Counted from the first letter of the stretch, positions 11,430-23,159 are shown. The stretch: DNA of 64,000 nt from Petaurus breviceps papuanus (GCA_028583685.1 JAMXIF010001183.1:14013466-14077465); one strand, 5' to 3'. A program made the numbers and translations. The notes: generated by a model not told the origin, from the sequence alone.

Positions 11430-11565
11430 ACGGCCCCCATTTTATAGTTGTAGCACTGGAGACAACTCAAGAACTTGCCTAAGGTTATATAGCAACTAAG
11501 TGGCAGACACAGAAGCCTCTGGCTCTTAGTGCAAGGTGTTTCCCAGTCCACCCTACTACTTACTA
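11430..11565 (-). mobile_element. MIR fossil (antisense)
   Basis: 'ccattttatagttgtagcac', 'aacttgcctaaggttatatagc' and 'aactaagtggcagacacag' are the antisense MIR core. Confidence 0.6.
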
Positions 11566-11569
11566 GCAG

Positions 11570-12595
11570 TATTACTGCCTGGGCTCAGGTTATCTTCACT
11601 GCCAAATCTATCTCACATCCACTGAGTGCCCGGGAGGTTATCTAGTAGCTGGCGGGAAGGTAGATAAAGAACATAATACCATTACATTCTCAAGAATACC
11701 TAGGCACTGCCCTGATCCCTAAATTCATTTAGGCTGTAATCATTTGGGGGAAGGAAAAGAGACCATTTACTTTTTTCTTGGCCTTGAATGGGGCTATGTT
11801 CAAACTCAGAAACATGAGGCGTAATGGGAAATAGAGTCTGGCTCTTCTATTTCCCCTAGGCACTCACTCTCCTTTGAAAAAATGTATCAAACAAAGGATA
11901 TGTAGAGACTTGAAGCTTTTTGTTGGGCCGTGAAAACATTCCTTTTAGTAATGAGATCTAGTCCCTTGACGCTGAGTCATCAGCAATCGAATCCACCTGC
12001 TTCTCGTCCATCCACGGAGCACTGTGCAAGGCACATGTTGTCTGTGGCTTTATCGGTTTTGCTCATGCACCATAAAAGGCCAATTGTCCATCCTGCTTTC
12101 CTTTCCCACCTAAAAATGGACATCAGGGTTGACCAAGAGTACCCTTGTTGGTGAGGATTGCACATTAATTTCTTCCTCTTGTAATTAATCAACTTAGGGT
12201 TACCTCAACCAGTCTTTCTCCCCAACTCACATTAATAGGAAATTTCCTCTGGAGAGAATGAATCTAAAGGAGACTTTTCTGTGGTTGACTGAAAGTCCTA
12301 TGGGCTTCCTTTAAGACAAGAATTAGTCTGCTGCTATTTAATCTATGCACACATGGATCTGTGCTCCTTTCTGTTCTGGGTTTCTTTGCATATGGTTGTG
12401 GTGTATGCAATGATCACATTCAAGAAATGTTTGCACCTATCCTTGTTTAGCACAACTTTAAGGGAAAAAAAAAATCACAGAACAGTGAGGGGAGGGACAT
12501 GCACTAATATTCTTGCCAGGAATAGATTATCACTAGATGTCACTACGGACTAAAGGTATGGAATGACATCTTATGATTTTAGTCTTTTATGATCA
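11570..12595. other. no recognised feature
   Basis: No repeat landmark and no convincing exon. Short open frames on both strands near 11930-12192 overlap each other and show no domain. Confidence 0.5.
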
Positions 12596-12599
12596 TATA

Positions 12600-12770
12600 G
12601 TTTTAGAGCTGGAAAGGATCTCTGTGCTCATCCAGGTCAATGACTTCATTCTCCCAGAGCAGGAAACTGAGGCCCAGAGAGGTAAGATGACTTGTCCAAC
12701 ATGAAACAGTTAGTTGTTGGCAGAACTCATGTCACCTGATTCCTAGATTAGTCTTCTTCCATCTCCAAAC
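12600..12770 (-). mobile_element. MIR/CORE-SINE-like fossil
   Basis: 'gagctggaaaggatctctg', 'caggaaactgaggcccagag' and 'atgacttgtccaac' give the antisense MIR order with an L3-like head, as at 15030. Confidence 0.65.
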
Positions 12771-12889
12771 AATGATGTCTCCCAGTGTTGAATACACAAA
12801 AGAAAATCCTCATTTTTAATGAAGTATGGGGTTTGGCTAATTAAATTTGGTAGGAACAACTGAATCTTATAGGTATTTCACTTATCTGA

Positions 12890-13005
12890 AATTTGTTCCT
12901 TTTTGTCATACTATAAGCTTCTTGAAGGTAGGGTAGGGGCTGCCTTGCATTTGGAACATCAGCACACAATCCAGTGCTTAATGCTTATTTGTTAAATTAA
13001 ATTAA
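12890..13005 (+). mobile_element. L2 3' terminal fragment
   Basis: 'ataagcttcttgaaggtagg', 'ccagtgcttaatgcttatttg' and the ending 'attaaattaaattgaa' resemble the L2 terminus. Confidence 0.55.
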
Positions 13006-13464
13006 ATTGAAAAGATACAATCAGTACTTTTCCAGTGAGGCCATCCTTCCAGCATTTTAAGATTGGTAAAATAGATGGAGGAAAGAGAATTTTAGGCACA
13101 TTTAATAAAGAACTTCAGTCATTTTGATATGAACAGAAACTACTGTACAGAAACAGCAGAAAAAAATAGTCTAACAATGAAAGGCAGAGATGGGATAATA
13201 TATTATCAATGTAGAGGCAGCCACAAATGATGGCATGGTCCACAAGATATGGACTGATTTGTAAACAGGTTACATAAATGTCCAATGTGGAAGAGACTAG
13301 GGACTAAGGACCACTTTTTTTGGGCCCCCTGGTGATTTTAATATATATGTCACATTGTTAGTGGTGCCACTTTCAAATATGAATAATTAGGAGCAATGTC
13401 TTGGGGTGGTGTGCCTTTCCAATGAGGAATTCTCTTGAATGAAAAAGTATTGGACTGTAGATAT

Positions 13465-13630
13465 AAATGAAAAAATGCAAAAACATTTATTAAGGGCTTC
13501 CTATTTGTCAAACACTTTGCTTATCTTGGAGGACACAAATAGGAAAAATGTGACTGTCCCTGCTCTCAGAGAACTTACGTTCAGATTGGAAGAGAACACA
13601 CATAAGAGAAATCTCCTTCAGGGCAGCTGG
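13465..13630 (+). repeat. family B repeat
   Basis: 'aaaacatttattaagggcttc', 'ggaggacacaaatagg' and 'ccctgctctcagagaactt' follow in the family B order. The copy is truncated at its 3' end. Confidence 0.65.
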
Positions 13631-13639
13631 ATAAGTGCA

Positions 13640-15020
13640 GAAGTGCTAAAGTTTCATTGACAGAGTAGATAACAAGACCCATGAGTTCTTAACAAGATGT
13701 CTCCATTGAAAGTGTTAGTACACCATGTTATTCTCTATGGATGGATGCTGGGTTTGATGAATTTATCCCCTAAATCTATAAAAAGGATTATGTTAGAAGA
13801 GAAGGATAATCATATTCATATTTTACTTTATTCTTTCCAAAGAACTGTCATATACATTAACTCAACCAAAATCCCATCAACATATTTATGTCTTCTCCTG
13901 GCAACTATATGAGTGCCTGATGCACATTTTCACTGAAATTTAACATGCTTAGATAAACATGTCTATTGAGAAAAGGAAGGAAAAACACATATCATGATTG
14001 CTAGCTACAAGGAAAATATTCCTTTGGCAGTCTTAGGTAATAGTTCTTCCCAATCAAGTCAGAGGATTTTCTAAGAATTACATTGTGTTATACCTGTTGA
14101 ACAATCTCTTATCACAGCACAGGCAACCTGTAACTATGCTAAGCTGGTATCTGGTAGAAAATGATTAATAAAACAACATGCTGACTATAAAACAAACTCC
14201 AGGCAATGATTCCTTATAATAAGAATCACTTTGACAATGAGGTGAACTGAGGTGAATGGAAAAGAGATTATTAAAAAAAAAAAAAGACAAGCAGCCAACA
14301 ACTGTGTAAGAGCAGGTACAGAACACCTGTGTTTACTCATTTCAAAAGAGGGTGTACATTTTTAAACTATTCAGACATTTTATTTATCTACTAACTCCTG
14401 CAGCCAATGTTCCATTTTCTTCTCAGACAGCTGATGGTTTCCAAAAGAGGGGACCTTTGTCTTTTTGAAATTAGTGATGTGAAAATGTTAACTCTTTCAT
14501 GGGGAAGAATCCTTAGATAGGTCTTTGACAACTATGCCACCTGTCATAACTCAGGTCAAGACACAGTTGGTGTTTATGTGAAACAAGAGGAGGAAATGAA
14601 GAGGGTAGGTGAAAAATTTCAAGTCCCTTTGTGTGCAGCAGTGAATGATGGTCGAAGTGGGGTATACCTCTTTCTTTCAGGAGAGATATTTTGATTTTCT
14701 ACAAGAAGGGACCCAAAAGGAGATGGGCAGAATTCATTTGTATAGATACATAGTGGTGCTGAAATAATTTCAGAAAGTGCTTCTTATATGTTCTAAAAGA
14801 TAGGCTTTTTCTTTTATCAGATAAAATACTGGTGTTGTTTTTGGTACTTTGCACAAGCATATGATCTTTTTAATTTTTTAACTGGTAGGGGGTGGGTAGG
14901 ACATGAACATGTGATTTCATTAGTTTAGGGAACTACCAGTAAGGAGACTTTATCTTATCATTGAGGTTTCTAAGGTAGGTCAGCAACTGCCCTACAACTT
15001 AAAAGATAGCCTGGGGTACT
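13640..15020. other. no recognised feature
   Basis: Apart from an A-run near 14271-14284, no repeat or exon signal is visible. Confidence 0.5.
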
Positions 15021-15024
15021 TTAA

Positions 15025-15215
15025 GGTTATTGGCTCCAATTTAGAACTGGAAAGGAGCTCAGATACCACTTAGTCTGAGCCCCTCATTTTATAGATGAGG
15101 AGACTGAGGTTCAGGGAGGCCATATAACTTGCCCACGGTCACATACATGGTATGTATTGAACTTGAAGCCATATCCTCCTTGTTCCAAGGCCAGTTGTCA
15201 ATCCACTGGCCATGC
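15025..15215 (-). mobile_element. MIR/CORE-SINE-like fossil
   Basis: 'agaactggaaaggagctcag', 'tagatgaggagactgaggttc' and 'cttgcccacggtcacata' run in antisense MIR order. It is one of the better preserved copies of this composite type. Confidence 0.7.
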
Positions 15216-16545
15216 TACCACATACCTCTTTACCCAATAGCACATCAGTGCTGAGTGGCCAAATAAAACTTTATCCTTATTACATATATTCTTGGAAATA
15301 TGACCTGTCACAACCCTCTTCCAAATGGCCCATCTTTGAATTCTTTGAACATGGACAATGTGAGCCAAATATCATAAATCTAGCTTTGTTTATTTATATA
15401 TTTTATTTCATATTTATTCTTTAGTGTAGGAACATTTGAATTATCTCTCTTGCACAGATGCTTTCCCTGAGAGTGGGAAGAGGTTCATAGAGTCAAGCTT
15501 GGTCATCTGGAGTGCCACCTTGGGATGAGAGGGGAGAACTGAGCTGTCACTAGTCTGCTAAAGGAACACTGAGCCAGGAAATCTAATTTTGGTGACTGTC
15601 TACAAATTAGAGACACCAAGAACAGCCAGTGGGAAAAATTTGAATTTATGAATGGCCTTCAGTGTGGTATTTATACTATCTCTTTCGACCTGGGCTTTAT
15701 AGCTGTATATCCAGCCAATCTTGGGATTACAGGAATGGAGGGATGGGAGTGCTGGGGAAAGTTCTTCCACTTAGTTGGCTGTTCTGAGTACTAAAAAAAA
15801 TTGGCTAGGAGAACACACTATTAATCTGATGGATTCATGTACCTGTTACACTTGGACACAGGATGTAGGAGAGGACCAAAGATGGAGCCTACATTTTCAG
15901 ACATGGCTCTTTTGCCAGAATCTCTCCTTCCCAGCAGTTGGTCAGCCTGAGCATAAGGGAGAGGCAGCACAGAATGGATTAAATAACAACTGGTTTGAAC
16001 CTATGCCCAAAACGGAAACTGAACCAGATCCAAACCTCTAGGGGAAAATGGACTCCAGATAACTGAAATTATGGAAACTATACTCTCTCTCATTAACTTG
16101 AGCAGCTGCCTGAGCAGGGACTTCTGAGTTCCTCTGTCTCCCACTTCATGTGACCTCAGAAAAGGTGGGTGGGCTAGGACCCAGCACAGCTGGTCAAAAG
16201 CATGATTATGATGGTGCAATGGTGTGGGAACCAAAGGACAAAGGAGAACATTAGGCCAATCAAAAGAAAAAGCAACATCCCAGCTTGGGTCTGAGAGCTA
16301 CAATGAAGGGTCTTCTCTTTCTTTAACCCTAGGCAAAATATAATTTTTTATTGAGTTTAAGCAAAAGTAGCTCATTATGACTAAATACTTAGAGAAGTTT
16401 AAAAAATAAATAAAGTACCTCTTGATGACAGCTTGTAGGTGGGGTATGATTTTGAGTTGGTTACTCCAGTAATAAGACTTCCCATAGTCCTTCAAAAGGA
16501 AGGTTTCTCAAATTTTTCACTGGTCAATTTGGAGACATCCCCCAA
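15216..16545. other. no recognised feature
   Basis: No repeat landmark and no convincing exon. An 88-codon open frame near 15775-16041 shows no domain or splice context that I would trust. Confidence 0.45.
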
Positions 16546-16548
16546 ACC

Positions 16549-16757
16549 AGGGATGCCTAATGTAGAACCAACAAACTGCTACAAGGGTCTATTGATGGAC
16601 TTCAGGGATTCCATGGCATCTTTATTTTTAGTAACATTAACTGAAATTTAGTATTGCTTTCAATTATATAAAAAAAAAGTATTTTGCGAAGGGGTTCATA
16701 AGTTTCCCCAGACTGCCAAAAGGATGAATGATACCAAAAAAGTTAAGGACTCCACTT
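16549..16757. mobile_element. hAT-type MITE, family 1
   Basis: The left end is 'cagggatgcctaatg' and the right end 'gttaaggactccac', a diverged inverted pair. The body has 'aaggggttcataagtttcccc' and 'agactgccaaaaggatg', as in the copies at 9615 and 54379. Confidence 0.65.
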
Positions 16758-16779
16758 AAATGATTAAGGGAGATTTTTC

Positions 16780-16985
16780 TTTTTGGAGGCAGTTGAATTA
16801 AGAGAAAGGATTAAGTATTTAGTATCAAAAGACTTAGGTTTTAATCTAGATTCTTCCATTTACTACCTATGTGTGACCTTGAGGAAGTTAGTTTATCTTT
16901 CTAGGCCTCCATCTGTTTATCAAAAAATGACTTATTTGTATTATATTACTTCTAAGGTCCCTTCCCACTCTAAATCTGAGGGGTC
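16780..16985 (+). mobile_element. MIR fossil
   Basis: 'acttaggttttaatctagattc', 'ctatgtgtgaccttgaggaag', 'taggcctccatctgtttatc' and 'ctaaggtcccttcccactc' give the sense MIR order. Confidence 0.65.
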
Positions 16986-17194
16986 TTGAAAAATGTAGAG
17001 CTGAAACCTAGTCTTCTGCTGTTCCTCTTCTGTTATGAGTTCTCTAGCCCTAACACACCTAGTCAAGTGTTTAGAATACAAGTTCTACATTATTTCTCGG
17101 ATGGTAATCTTAGAGCATCAACTGTTTATAAACAGATCAACTATAGGTAGCCATTTTAGACATGGAAACAATCCATATCAGAAAAACTAAGAAG

Positions 17195-17415
17195 TATTTC
17201 CCAGTCTCCCTCAATGCTAGTTCCTTCCCTCTGAGATTATTGCTAATTTACTCTGTATGTATCTTGTATGTGCATAGTTTTTCACAGCTTGTCTCCCCCA
17301 CTAGAATGTAAGTTCTTTGAGGGCAGGGACTGTTCTTTTAAAAAAATTTCTAGTGCTGAACACAATACTTAATACATAGTAAGTGCTTAACAAATATTTG
17401 TCTAATTGATTTATT
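17195..17415 (+). mobile_element. L2 3' end
   Basis: 'cccccactagaatgtaagttc', 'gagggcagggactgttc' and 'cttaatacatagtaagtgc' are clear L2 3' UTR landmarks, ending 'aacaaatatttgtctaattg'. Confidence 0.8.
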
Positions 17416-17419
17416 GATA

Positions 17420-20210
17420 ACATCATAAGGGAAACTTTTCAATTTCATCCTATGTTTTACCTCAGATCATCTAAGCTATCATTTGTAGACATTCATCCTT
17501 GTGGAAAATAAAACTCTTGGGAGAAAGAAAGTCCTTCTAGGCCAGGTTCAACGTATATCTCTTGGTTCTAGGTCAGAGCTACTGTAAATACTATCCAACG
17601 TTCTCAAGTTGCTTGTGTTCTTGGATTCCTTCTCTGAGAAATTTCAAGTAGTTTCTTTTTTTCAGGTCTTCCTTACCTGAGAACATTTCATGAAGTAACC
17701 TTTCTACCAATCCATCTGGAATCCATCTACCAATCCATTCCACCTGGAATGACCTTAATTGTGATCATTTTCTTATTTCTTTGTTTCCTGGGTTTGTGTC
17801 CCCAAGGAAATGCTGACAGAAAGAGTAGACAGGTTGGTGATGGGAAGGTAGGGATGACAGATGAATAGCCTTGCTATCTTCATGATGTCAGGACAGAGGA
17901 CAGAAGGTATCTTAATATAGTTTGAGGAAGGTCTGGAAGCACCATAAGACAGAACACAGCAAGAGGTGGGAGTCAGCAGAAATAAAGTCAGCCAAACTAA
18001 TCTTATTGTTTGTATATACAATAAAGAGGGGGCAGTAGATGAGGTTATAGGTCAGGACCTTCCAGGGTCCCCAATGGGAAGGGGGTACCTAAACCAGTGA
18101 AGCCTGTTGAGTTTTTTATAGGGTTCTTATCTAAGTCAAGCAAGACCAGGCACTAGGGAACTGGCAGTTGATTATTTAAAGTCTTGACCATTACCACAGC
18201 CCTTATTTTGGTAGAATGACTTCCCTGGAAACTTCCCTTAGCTAGGTGAGGAGGCTACTGGAATTCTTATAGAAAGTCTCCAAATTAGGTGTATCTTCTG
18301 TGGAGAGTTAATAGAATGATGTGGACAAGAGTCATACAGGATAAATGAGACTGAATTTGTTGAAATCTGCATCATTGGAGAGAACTTTTTAAATGGATGA
18401 AACCAGACCCCATTTGAGTATTTGAACATTTTCTTATATCTAGGCCTGTTCATTTCTGTCTGTGTAAATCACATTTTCTCTTAGTTTGTATTACCTGGGG
18501 CTTATCCATTTTTGCTATGTGTTCTGACCATATCCATGAGGTTTCGTGGTAAAATTGGTATCTCCCAAAGCTATATTTCCATATAACTTCCAGAAGATAA
18601 CTTTTAGTTAATGTAAAAAAATATAACCTTCTATGACATACACACAAGAGAGCTCATTTTGGGGGGTTCAGAATTCATGGCCTATAATATTTTTGCCTGT
18701 ATCTCCCTAGTGGTCCTTCTTAATAGACTCCCTTGAGACTTGGACATCTCCTTCTTGTTAAAATTGAGATGAGCAGGTATTAATTTCATTGTCACCTAAA
18801 AAGAAGAACTTTGTAGAGAAAGTGAACCTTGATCTCTTGGAAGATATCTCTAGAATCTATCTGCCTCTGATAGACGGGGGCTATTCTATAATTGGGAGGG
18901 AGTTTATTTCTTGTATTTCCTTCTTTTCTCAGTTAAGATGTGTATCAACTGGAAGACATTTGGACTAGCTTCTCTATCAAGCAACTCCTGAAAAATGATT
19001 TGAATTATTATAATAAAACTTTTCAGTAACCCAGGTTTCAAAGAACTTTTGAAATTTAACTAGTTAGAGTACAGAGAGATCTCAGACTCCTCAGTAACAA
19101 TGGCTTTCAGGAATCACATTTAGCATTATCTCAGCAACATTGAATAAGGTGAACAGAACCAGTGCACTCAAATAAAGACATGGAAAGATGGTTTAAATAA
19201 GGAAGAAATAAGTTTATGAGATTTATTTTAGCTAAAAAACAAAATGAAGTCCTTTTTTAAAAGAAGACCTTAAACCATTTAATGACAATTGGCAAATAGG
19301 AGGTCGGCTTTGTGTTAAAAATTATGAACTAAATATAAACACCTCCCAGTGTGAGATACCTTCTAATATTGTGGCTGAGGAATTGGTTCTGAGATAATGT
19401 GGCAAAGACAAGAACCAGCTGCTAAGTCATCTGGACCACTCCCTTTTGCACCTGGCCTTTTTTATCAGCCTTTGATACCTGATTGGTCCAATGCAACATG
19501 TGGTATCACTCAGGTAAAAGTAATTCAATATGTGAATTAATTATCCTGTATGTGAAAAAGACATATGGAAATAGGAGTTCTGATAGTAGATCAGACCATT
19601 GGTCCATCTGTCTCTAGGAAGAGGTCAACATGACTGTGTTTTTTATCTCTTTTCCCTCCTTTTAAAGGCTTCCTGCATTATGCCTGTTTGTAAACATCTA
19701 TCATTTATCAGCATCACAGTTTCCATTCAATTGATAATTTTAAATATTCAAGCTGTTCTTTCCCCCCCCCTTTTTTTTTTCTCAGAGGCCCATAAAAACT
19801 GACATTTATAATCTTTCTTCAGCTGCAATTTAAAAATAAAAGACTGGTACCACTGAGGTGGCCTGTGTCACATATGGACATGGTTAAATGCATTTTTTAA
19901 AAATAAAGCCATATTCCAGAGGTTTTTTTTTTTGTTTTCATACCACAAGATGCTAAGTAATCTGTTTACTTAGTAAAGTATGTATTTAATCCCCAAAGAA
20001 AACTCTAAAAGGTTTAACATGCTTCAAAGCAGCAAGGGTATCTAATTGAATTTAGAATGAAACTCATTGGGGGTTCTTTGAATATCTGACGTCAGCACAG
20101 AGTCTATAAGTGAGCCATCCTTCTTAGTAACAATTGTCTACACTAGAAGTTACTGTAAGACCAAACAATAGGTGCTGTATGAGAGATATTATTTGGGTAG
20201 CTAAAATTTT
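17420..20210. other. mostly unrecognised sequence
   Basis: About 2.8 kb without an identifiable repeat apart from short homopolymer runs (19743-19771 C/T run; 19921-19933 T run). It holds one perfect CRE-like octamer, listed separately. No exon could be supported. Confidence 0.45.
20087..20094. promoter_or_regulatory. CRE-like palindrome TGACGTCA
   Basis: A perfect 8-bp consensus for CREB/ATF binding in repeat-free sequence. There is no nearby TATA box or CpG cluster, so function is only possible. Confidence 0.25.
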
Positions 20211-20230
20211 CTTAGAATTGTAAGTTACCA

Positions 20231-20386
20231 GGGGCGGCTAGGTGGCACAGTGAATAGAACACTGACCCTGGAGTCAGGAGGATCTGAGTTCAAATGTGGC
20301 CTCAGACACAACACAAAAAATAGTCATGTGACCTTGGGCAAGTCACTTAGCCCCAATTGCCCTCCAAAAAGCAAAAAAAAAAAAAA
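20231..20386 (+). mobile_element. WSINE1-type tRNA SINE with TSD
   Basis: Full-length SINE from 'ggggcggctaggtggcacag' to 'caattgccctccaaaaagc' plus an A-tail. The 16-bp TSD AGAATTGTAAGTTACC (20214-20229) returns with one change at 20387-20402. The single mismatch implies a fairly recent insertion. Confidence 0.92.
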
Positions 20387-20402
20387 AGAATTGTAGGTTA
20401 CC

Positions 20403-20600
20403 TCAGAGGTCAGATTTATCCAAACTGTACTTAAGAATTCTCTCTACCAAATAATCTGACAAGTTTGCTATTGTCTGAAGATTTCTAGTGAGGAGAAGCC
20501 CTTTTTCCTGACATAGCCCATTCCACTTTTGTACAACTTGAATTGATGGGAAATTTGTCTTTCTAGACAGTCTAAATATGCTGCCATTCAACTTCTAATC
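20403..20600 (+). mobile_element. L3/CR1 LINE fragment
   Basis: 'agcccattccacttttgtac', 'ttgaattgatgggaaatttg' and 'cattcaacttctaatc' match the CR1-type 'CCATTCCA...GGAAGTTCTT...CTTCT' order. Confidence 0.6.
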
Positions 20601-20672
20601 AAACAAACAACAAATATTTATTAAGGGCTTATTATGTGTCAGGTGCTGGGGACACAAAGACAAAATTAAATA

Positions 20673-21036
20673 CAGGTATGCCTTGGAGATATTGTGGCTT
20701 TGGTTACAGACCACTGCAATAAAGAGAATATTACAATAAAGTAAGTCACATGAATTTTTTGGTTTTCCAATGCATATAAAAGTTATGTTTATACTATACC
20801 ATAGTCCATTCAGTAGTATTATGTCTTTAAAAAATGTACATACCTTAATTTAAAAATACTTTATTGCTAAAAAAAATGCTAACCATACATAATCTTGCTG
20901 GTGGAAGGTCTTGCCTCATTCTTGATGGCTGCTGACTAATCAGGGTAGTGGTTGCTGAAGGCTGGGGTGGCTGTGAGAATTTCAGAAAATAAGACAACAA
21001 TGAATTTGGCCTTATGAATTGACTCTTCTTTGAGAG

Positions 21037-21087
<51 letters not shown>

Positions 21088-21097
21088 NNNNNNNNNN

Positions 21098-21172
<75 letters not shown>

Positions 21173-21495
21173 TTATGGAGCAGTCAAAACTCACACTTTA
21201 TCGATTAAGTTTTCAGTCCTATATGGGTGTGCTTTGTGGTATAACAAAACAATTGCAACAGTAACATCAGAGATCACTGATCACAGATCACCAAGCCATA
21301 TGTAATAATGAAAAGTTTGAAATATTGTGGAAATTACCCAAATGTGACATGGAGACACAATGTGGGCACATGCCATCGAAAAAATGGCTCTAAAACCTTG
21401 CTTGATGCAGGGTTGCCACAAACCTTCAATTTGTAAAAAACCCATAATATGTGTAAAACCCAATAAAGCAAAGTGCAATAAAAGAGGTATGCCTA
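20673..21495 (+). mobile_element. Tigger1-like non-autonomous DNA transposon
   Basis: The ends are CAGGTATGCCTTGGAGATAT and GCAATAAAAGAGGTATGCCT, the inverted termini of Tigger1 (pogo/Tc1-mariner group), flanked by the expected TA duplication (20671-20672 and 21496-21497). Inside are Tigger1 landmarks: 'gcatataaaagttatgtttatac', 'cttgcctcattcttgatggctgctgac', 'gatcactgatcacagatcacc' and 'gatgcagggttgccacaaacc'. The transposase part is missing; a GA microsatellite sits at the deletion point. It resembles human Tigger1 as I remember that consensus, but I could not align them. Confidence 0.9.
21041..21167. repeat. (GA)n microsatellite with assembly gap
   Basis: A pure GA array interrupted by exactly ten N (21088-21097). 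It lies where the Tigger1-like element has lost its middle, and may have grown from a GA-rich patch of that element. True length is unknown. Confidence 0.95.
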
Positions 21496-21535
21496 TAATG
21501 CCCCTCAGGTTTACATTCAATTGGGGAGATAATGT

Positions 21536-22086
21536 TGTTTTTTGTTTTCAAAGAGTATCAATGACATCACAGGGTGATGTCTTGACTAGTGGATGAATTG
21601 GATTTAAGTGAGGCAGAATTGCACAAAGTCATCAGCCTCACTGTCTCTTTCACTGTCATCAAAAATCCAGTGACAAGGCAAAAGTCAGGATGTCTAGCAA
21701 TAACTCAGGATGTGCTAGATGACCTTGGCATCTTTAATGTTTGACCTGTCTCTAAGTGCTTCACAGGGTCTGCTTCAGCCTCCCTCATTAGCACGAATTG
21801 CTCTCATCTGTCCATTCCACAGGGGAAGTCTTCACATGCTTGAGGTAGACATCCCCCTAACTCGAAGATGGGTTTGAGGCCCTTGGGTTGCTCTAAACCT
21901 GGTTTAGCCTATCTGCTGAGACAGTTTACAGGGGTATGGCCTCTGTGCATGCTACAGCTTCTTAGAGCTACAGGTGAGAGTTGAGTACCAGGGGGACACC
22001 AGAGGTGGATGCGCAGCCCTTGAAAAGGGCTTAGCAAACTCTCACATCAGAGGTGCTAGTCCCCCTGGAACACCTCTTACACCCCA
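21536..22086 (-). mobile_element. family A retroposon, long type
   Basis: A 551-bp element with a perfect 11-bp TSD, GGAGATAATGT, at 21525-21535 and 22087-22097. On the minus strand it starts 'tggggtgtaagaggtg' and ends in an A/C-rich tail ('gaaaacaaaaaacaaca'), which fixes the orientation. It has no long open frame. Copies of the same length class lie at 46423 and 47959, and shorter relatives at 10945, 28245 and 51950. I recall this as a marsupial repeat but cannot name it with confidence. Confidence 0.85.
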
Positions 22087-22114
22087 GGAGATAATGTACA
22101 CATATCCAAAGGGC

Positions 22115-22490
22115 ATTATTGGCTAAAAAGTTAAAAAGAGACCTATGCATATACTCATAGCTGTTTTACTTATAATAATGAAAATTGGTAACATCCTACA
22201 TACATAAAAAATGGGAACAGGGCTGAATAAATTATGATGTATTAATGTATTTGAATGCATTTGTACTATGAAAATGATAAATACAAAAGGGTGGGATGAT
22301 TTATCTGATGCAATACAAAGAGAATAAAATTTTGAAAAAAATGTACTTTTTACTAATAATTGTATTAAAGAAAACAGAGGCAACAAAAAAGCCCAACATC
22401 ATATAGAAATTATACAGAATAAATTGTTCTACCAATTACTTCTAGGCCCACCCTTTGATTCCAGATACAATAAAAGATAACATACCTTTT
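22115..22490. other. AT-rich, no recognised feature
   Basis: AT-rich sequence with L1-like vocabulary but no clear landmark order. Confidence 0.4.
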
Positions 22491-22494
22491 ACAA

Positions 22495-22690
22495 TAAAGA
22501 CCTTTAAATATTTGAAGAAAGTTATATCATCCCGACCCTGTCCCACTTCCCAAACCATCTCTTCTCCAGGCTAAACACCTCCATGTCCTCCAGTGGATTC
22601 ACAAGGGCAGGATTTCAAGGTCTTTCACTATCCTTTTTGTCAATATAGCTGGAATCATTAGGGTTTTACCTGCTCTATTCTCTTTTGCGT
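22495..22690 (+). mobile_element. L3/CR1 LINE fragment
   Basis: 'acctttaaatatttgaagaaag', 'atctcttctccaggctaaacacc' and 'caagggcaggatttcaaggtc' are CR1/L3 3' landmarks in order. Confidence 0.75.
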
Positions 22691-23159
22691 GATAACAGTT
22701 TATGATAATTTCTCTTAGATTCTTTTGATTCTTTCTACCAGCCATATTTTTTCCAGTTTTGAATAGAAAGACTCAGATTTTATTTTTATTCAACTCTAGA
22801 AACAATGATTTTTATATACTGGAATCTCACTATAAGGCTCAAATAGAGATCTTTCTTCACCCTCAGAAATAATATAAGACTTCATGGAATTTGAAAGATT
22901 TTTCTCTGATGAAAAAGTTTTTGCTTTAAAAAATATTATTAATATCCATTCTGTTAGATGCTGTTATTGGTTATATTGTGTCTTGAAACTTCTGGAAATT
23001 AATCCTCCTTGGGTAGGATACAGGATAGTCCTACATTATACTGAATTTCATACTCTCTTTAGTTAACCCTGAACCCCTCTGTTGATGGGTGTGCGGGGAA
23101 ATGTACTCGAGATGTGTTTTTAAATTTTGTCATAATACGCATTATTAACTTTTTATCTA

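Larger units (their letters stand above)
20605..22110 (+). repeat. family B copy, split twice
   Basis: The head 'caaatatttattaagggcttattatgtgtc' and 'gctggggacacaaagac' end at about 20670. 'atgcccctcaggtttacattcaattgggg' resumes at 21498-21535, and the copy goes on from 22087. The Tigger-like element (20673-21495) and the family A retroposon (21536-22086) fill the two gaps. Both insertions are therefore younger than family B. Confidence 0.7.

Noticed and set aside
21536-22086. Reading family A as a solo LTR because it begins TG and ends CA on the plus strand
   Set aside because: The TSD is 11 bp, too long for an LTR, and the minus-strand A/C-rich tail and subfamilies with different 5' parts fit a retroposon better.
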